Part shown: positions 41,509 to 44,254 of the stretch, piece by piece
Position numbering within the stretch: position 1 is the stretch's first letter
Layout of the letters: the number at the start of each line of letters is the position of its first letter
Assembly (NCBI RefSeq): GCF_946407605.1
Contig: NZ_CAMJOS010000029.1
Span: 1-44,254 of the forward strand
From: an uncultured Prevotella sp.
GTDB lineage: Bacteria; Bacteroidota; Bacteroidia; Bacteroidales; Bacteroidaceae
Length of the DNA: 44,254 nt
Direction: 5' to 3'
The notes under the pieces: generated by a model
What the model was told of the DNA's origin: nothing
The model's database searches: none
The model's input: only the letters and a program-made list of their open reading frames with translations
Made by a program: the position numbers and the translations under genes

Positions 41509-42384
41509 ATGCTGACAGTTGAGGAATTAAACGATAAGCTCATCGACCTTGCCTTTGCCGAGGATATCGGCGATGGCGATCATACCACGTTATGCTGCAT
41601 CCCTGCCGATGCCGTAGGCGAGTCAAAGCTGCTCATCAAGGAAGAGGGTATCTTCGCTGGTGTCGAGATAGCCAAGGAAGTGTTCCATCGTTTCGACCCC
41701 GAGATGCAGGTAGAGGTATATGTGGAGGATGGCGCCCACGTCATGCCTGGCGATATCGTCATGAGTGTGAAGGGTAGGGAGCAGAGCCTCTTGCAGACCG
41801 AGCGTCTCATGCTCAATATCCTGCAGCGCATGAGTGGTATTGCCACGATGACGCATAAGTACCAGCAGGCCCTTATCGACGCGGGCACCAAGACCCGTGT
41901 GCTCGATACCCGCAAGACCACTCCTGGCATGCGCATGCTCGAGAAAGAAGCCGTGAAGATTGGCGGTGGCATGAACCATCGCATCGGACTCTTCGACATG
42001 ATCCTGCTCAAGGACAATCATATCGACTTTTGCGGCGGCGTGCACAACGCCATCTCTCGTGCCAAGGCATATTGCAAGGAGAAAGGCAAGGACTTGAAGA
42101 TTGAGTGCGAGGTTCGCGACTTCAAAGAGCTCGACGAGGCGCTGGCCGAGGGTTGCGACCGTATCATGTTCGACAACTTCACCCCCGAGGAAACGGCCCG
42201 TGCCGTAAAGATTGTCAATGGTCGTGCCGAGACCGAGTCGAGTGGTGGCATCACCTTCGACACCATGATACCTTATGCCAAGGCAGGTGTCGACTTCATC
42301 TCTTTCGGTGCCCTCACGCATTCTGTCAAAGGTCTCGACATGAGCTTTAAGGCAGCTGGCAGCGATAAGTTGAAAATCAAATAG
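41509..42384 (+). CDS. nadC: Nicotinate-nucleotide pyrophosphorylase (carboxylating)
   Basis: Also called quinolinate phosphoribosyltransferase, this enzyme makes nicotinate mononucleotide from quinolinate and PRPP in NAD synthesis. The 291-residue protein has the family landmarks: DHTTLCCIPAD near the N-terminus, LNILQRMSGIATMT, DTRKTTPGMRMLEKEAVKIG, NHRIGLFDMILLKDNH, and the C-terminal ESSGGITFDTMIPYAKAGVDFISFGALTHS. The start is set at 41509, because the upstream ATG at 41479 only adds the heptamer array as protein. The array ends just before the start codon and may replace a normal leader. nadA and nadB are not in the window. Confidence 0.95.
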   Translation: MLTVEELNDKLIDLAFAEDIGDGDHTTLCCIPADAVGESKLLIKEEGIFAGVEIAKEVFHRFDPEMQVEVYVEDGAHVMPGDIVMSVKGREQSLLQTERLMLNILQRMSGIATMTHKYQQALIDAGTKTRVLDTRKTTPGMRMLEKEAVKIGGGMNHRIGLFDMILLKDNHIDFCGGVHNAISRAKAYCKEKGKDLKIECEVRDFKELDEALAEGCDRIMFDNFTPEETARAVKIVNGRAETESSGGITFDTMIPYAKAGVDFISFGALTHSVKGLDMSFKAAGSDKLKIK

Positions 42385-42414
42385 TTACACTATCATAATT
42401 CGTGGTTTAATACA

Positions 42415-44103
42415 ATGAAGAAAATCATTATATCTGTATTAGTGGCAGTCCTGTCGCCTCTCACCCTTCACCTGTCTCCGGCCTCTGCCTGCACCAACTA
42501 TATCGTGGGAAAGAAGGCGTCGGCCGACGGCTCCGTCATCTGTTCCTATAGTGCCGACAGCTACGGCATGTTCCAGGGTTTGGTACATTATCCTGCTGCC
42601 AAGCATCCCAAGGGCACCATGCGTCAGGTCTACGACTGGGACACTAATAAATATGGTGGCGAGATCCTCGAGGCCGAAGAGACCTATAACGTCATTGGCA
42701 ACATCAACGAGTGGCAGGTCACCATTGGCGAGACTACCTTTGGCGGACGCGAGGAGATGGTCGACACCACTGGCATCATCGACTACGGCTCACTCATCTA
42801 TATCGCCCTGCAGCGTTCCAAGACAGCTCGCGAGGCTATTGCCGTAATGACGTCGCTGGTCGAGCAGTACGGCTATAACTCCGAGGGCGAGACCTTTACT
42901 ATCTGCGACCCCAACGAGGCGTGGATCATGGAGATGATGGGTGCCTGGGTGCCCGACTCCGTTAAGGCTGGCCTGAAGTCTTCCGTCAAGAAGCAGCTGG
43001 GCCGTACCGTATGGGTGGCCCTGCGCATCCCCGACGATATGATCTGCGGTCATGCCAACCAGAGCCGCATCACCACCTTTAATATGAAGGACAAGTCTGG
43101 CGACGTGCTCTTCTCTAAGAATGTGGTGTCCTACGCCCGCCTCATGGGATGGTTCTCTGGCAAGGACGAGGACTTCTCGTACAATGCCGCCTATGCCGCT
43201 CCCGACTTCTCTGGCCGTCGCATCTGTGATGCCCGTGTGTGGCAGTTCTTCAATCGCTATGCCGACGGTATGGACCGCTACATCCCCTGGGCTGAGGGCC
43301 GCGATGCCAATGCCGAGGTGATGCCCTTGTGGGTCAAGCCCAACAAGAAGCTCACCGTACAGGATGTAGAGACAGCCATGCGCGACCACTTCGAGGATAC
43401 CCCCTTCTCGCTCGACCAGGACAATGGTGGCGGCATCTGGGAGATGCCCTATCGTCCCACACCTCTTTATTTTAAGGTCGATGGCAAGGAATACTTCAAC
43501 GAGCGTCCCGTCTCTACCCAGCAGGCAGGCTTCGTCTATGTGTCGCAGATGCGCTCGTGGCTGCCGCGCCAGGTGGGAGGCTGCTTCTGGTTTGCTAACG
43601 ACGATGGCAACATGGTGCCCTTCACCCCCGTCTATTGCTGCGCCACCGAGTCGCCCCGTCCTTACAACACCCCTGGTGCCGACGATGTCACCTTCTCTAT
43701 GGACAACGCCTTCTGGGTGCAGAACTGGGTCAGCAATATGGTCTATCCCCGTTACTCCATGCTGTTCCCCAGCCTGAAGCAGGTACGCGACTCTCTCGAC
43801 AACTCCTACTTCCGTGCACAGAAAGAGGTGGAGGACCGTGCCCTTCTGCTCGACGAGGCTGCGCGAGTGAAGTTCCTTACCGACTATACTGCTGAGAAGG
43901 CCGACCAGATGCTGGCCCGCTGGCGTCAGCTCGCCACCTATCTCATCGTGAAGTACAACGATATGGCAGTCAAGCCCGACGAAAACGGACGTTTCCTCCG
44001 CTCAAAATACGGACTCGGAGCCACCGTCAAACGTCCTGGCTATTCCGATAAATTCGCACGCGAACTCATCAAACAGACTGGTTCTAAGTTCGAAAAACAA
44101 TAG
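42415..44103 (+). CDS. pepD: Secreted C69-family dipeptidase
   Basis: This N-terminal-nucleophile peptidase of family C69 (562 residues) hydrolyses dipeptides in known members. A signal-like segment (MKKIIISVLVAVLSPLTLHLSPASA) ends directly before Cys26 in ACTNYIVGKKASADGSVI, the nucleophile that must become the N-terminus. Cleavage after Ala25 would therefore both export and activate it. Conserved FTICDPNEAWIMEMMG and WVALRIPDDMICGHANQSRI segments support the family. A lipoprotein lipobox is a weaker alternative, because the -3 residue is Ala rather than Leu. Codon choice is visibly C-rich at third positions compared with its neighbours. A 16-bp inverted repeat follows. Confidence 0.9.
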   Translation: MKKIIISVLVAVLSPLTLHLSPASACTNYIVGKKASADGSVICSYSADSYGMFQGLVHYPAAKHPKGTMRQVYDWDTNKYGGEILEAEETYNVIGNINEWQVTIGETTFGGREEMVDTTGIIDYGSLIYIALQRSKTAREAIAVMTSLVEQYGYNSEGETFTICDPNEAWIMEMMGAWVPDSVKAGLKSSVKKQLGRTVWVALRIPDDMICGHANQSRITTFNMKDKSGDVLFSKNVVSYARLMGWFSGKDEDFSYNAAYAAPDFSGRRICDARVWQFFNRYADGMDRYIPWAEGRDANAEVMPLWVKPNKKLTVQDVETAMRDHFEDTPFSLDQDNGGGIWEMPYRPTPLYFKVDGKEYFNERPVSTQQAGFVYVSQMRSWLPRQVGGCFWFANDDGNMVPFTPVYCCATESPRPYNTPGADDVTFSMDNAFWVQNWVSNMVYPRYSMLFPSLKQVRDSLDNSYFRAQKEVEDRALLLDEAARVKFLTDYTAEKADQMLARWRQLATYLIVKYNDMAVKPDENGRFLRSKYGLGATVKRPGYSDKFARELIKQTGSKFEKQ

Positions 44104-44116
44104 AAAACCAGCAAAA

Positions 44117-44173
44117 ACGCACTTTTTTCGAAAAAACTTGCTGAAAAGTTTGGTGGATTCGAAAAAAGTGCGT
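44117..44173. repeat. Perfect 16-bp inverted repeat ending in the tRNA-Arg promoter
   Basis: ACGCACTTTTTTCGAA (44117-44132) and TTCGAAAAAAGTGCGT (44158-44173) are exact reverse complements around 25 bases. A smaller pair, AAACTT (44134-44139) and AAGTTT (44146-44151), lies inside. The right arm forms the -33/-7 spacer of the tRNA promoter. It may be the terminator of the C69 gene or a promoter-overlapping regulatory palindrome. Confidence 0.8.
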
Positions 44174-44191
44174 ACCTTTGCACCCGCAAAC
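44149..44191 (+). promoter_or_regulatory. tRNA-Arg(ACG) promoter and leader
   Basis: A -33 TTTG (44149-44152) lies 20 bases before the -7 TACCTTTG (44173-44180). The region TTTGCACCCGCAAAC (44177-44191) is identical to that of the other tRNA promoter (15309-15323, minus strand). Confidence 0.85.
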
Positions 44192-44201
44192 AAGGAACGA
44201 T

Positions 44202-44254
44202 GGTTCCGTAGCTCAACTGAATAGAGCATCTGACTACGGATCAGAAGGTTGTGG
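44202..44254 (+). tRNA. tRNA-Arg (anticodon ACG), 3' end outside window
   Basis: The visible part has acceptor 5' strand GGTTCCG, D-stem GCTC/GAGC and anticodon stem TCTGA/TCAGA with loop CTACGGA. The anticodon ACG would be read as ICG for CGN arginine codons after A34 deamination. The T-arm and 3' acceptor strand are cut off by the window edge. Confidence 0.88.

Noticed and set aside
41623..42321. 232-codon open frame antisense to nadC
   Set aside because: It is a shadow of conserved nadC codons; no signal, motif or promoter supports it.
42790..43389. 199-codon open frame antisense to the C69 dipeptidase
   Set aside because: It arises from C-rich third positions in the real gene; no independent evidence.

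Overview
The window looks like a chromosomal segment of a Bacteroidales bacterium, most likely a Prevotella-type (Prevotellaceae) gut or rumen organism. I infer this from the Bacteroidetes -7 promoter element (TANNTTTG) in front of most transcription units, Bacteroidetes-restricted families (DUF4348 lipoprotein, DUF4491 membrane protein, OMP_b-brl_3-type outer-membrane protein, LptD_2-type LptD), a Bacteroidetes-style RecQ and AT-rich heptamer arrays between genes. There is no phage, integrase, insertion sequence or CRISPR array. Nearly all the DNA is coding: 32 protein genes (one cut at the left edge) and 3 tRNA genes (one cut at the right edge). No stretch over 300 bases lacks a gene; the longest gap is 15298-15502.

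Layout. 1-3269: end of proS, menA (minus), then a divergent, translationally coupled HD phosphohydrolase-guaD pair. 3273-8003 (all minus): LacI-type regulator, altronate dehydratase uxaA, an NhaC-type antiporter and an unknown protein, read as one candidate hexuronate unit. 8125-15085: a second HD protein, lptD with a near-leaderless GTG start, then convergent pepT and a CPA2 cation/proton antiporter. 15102-15297 (minus): tRNA-Arg(CCG) and tRNA-Val(CAC) followed by a strong terminator in front of pepT. 15503-18131: lipoprotein-murB-MBL hydrolase, all overlapping. 18141-24360 (minus): pepP, C1B peptidase, recJ, recQ. 24464-26413: patatin-like phospholipase and trpS. 26429-27964 (minus): dnaB. 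28103-34429: outer-membrane barrel protein with a Gly/Met tail, glycerate kinase, DUF4491, ettA. 34488-39392 (minus): GHL10 glycoside hydrolase-like protein and carB. 39504-44103: cstA, OmpX-like barrel, nadC, secreted C69 dipeptidase. 44202-end: tRNA-Arg(ACG).

Themes. Most genes are housekeeping: translation (proS, trpS, ettA, tRNAs), replication and repair (dnaB, recJ, recQ), envelope (lptD, murB, lipoprotein, barrels, GHL10) and cofactors (menA, nadC). Four peptidases (pepT, pepP, C1B, C69) plus a CstA-type transporter fit an organism that uses peptides. The uxaA cluster suggests growth on pectin-derived uronates.

The most interesting signals are non-coding. Five intergenic arrays carry four seven-base units each; two fill promoter spacers and two run into start codons. 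A 15-base leader is shared by the two tRNA promoters. A perfect 16-bp inverted repeat reaches into a tRNA promoter, and two divergent promoters interlock. Fifteen of 16 recognised -7 boxes read TANNTTTGCA. I did not find a clear novel multi-gene defence or metabolic system. The best candidates for undescribed gene pairings are HD-guaD and lipoprotein-murB-MBL.
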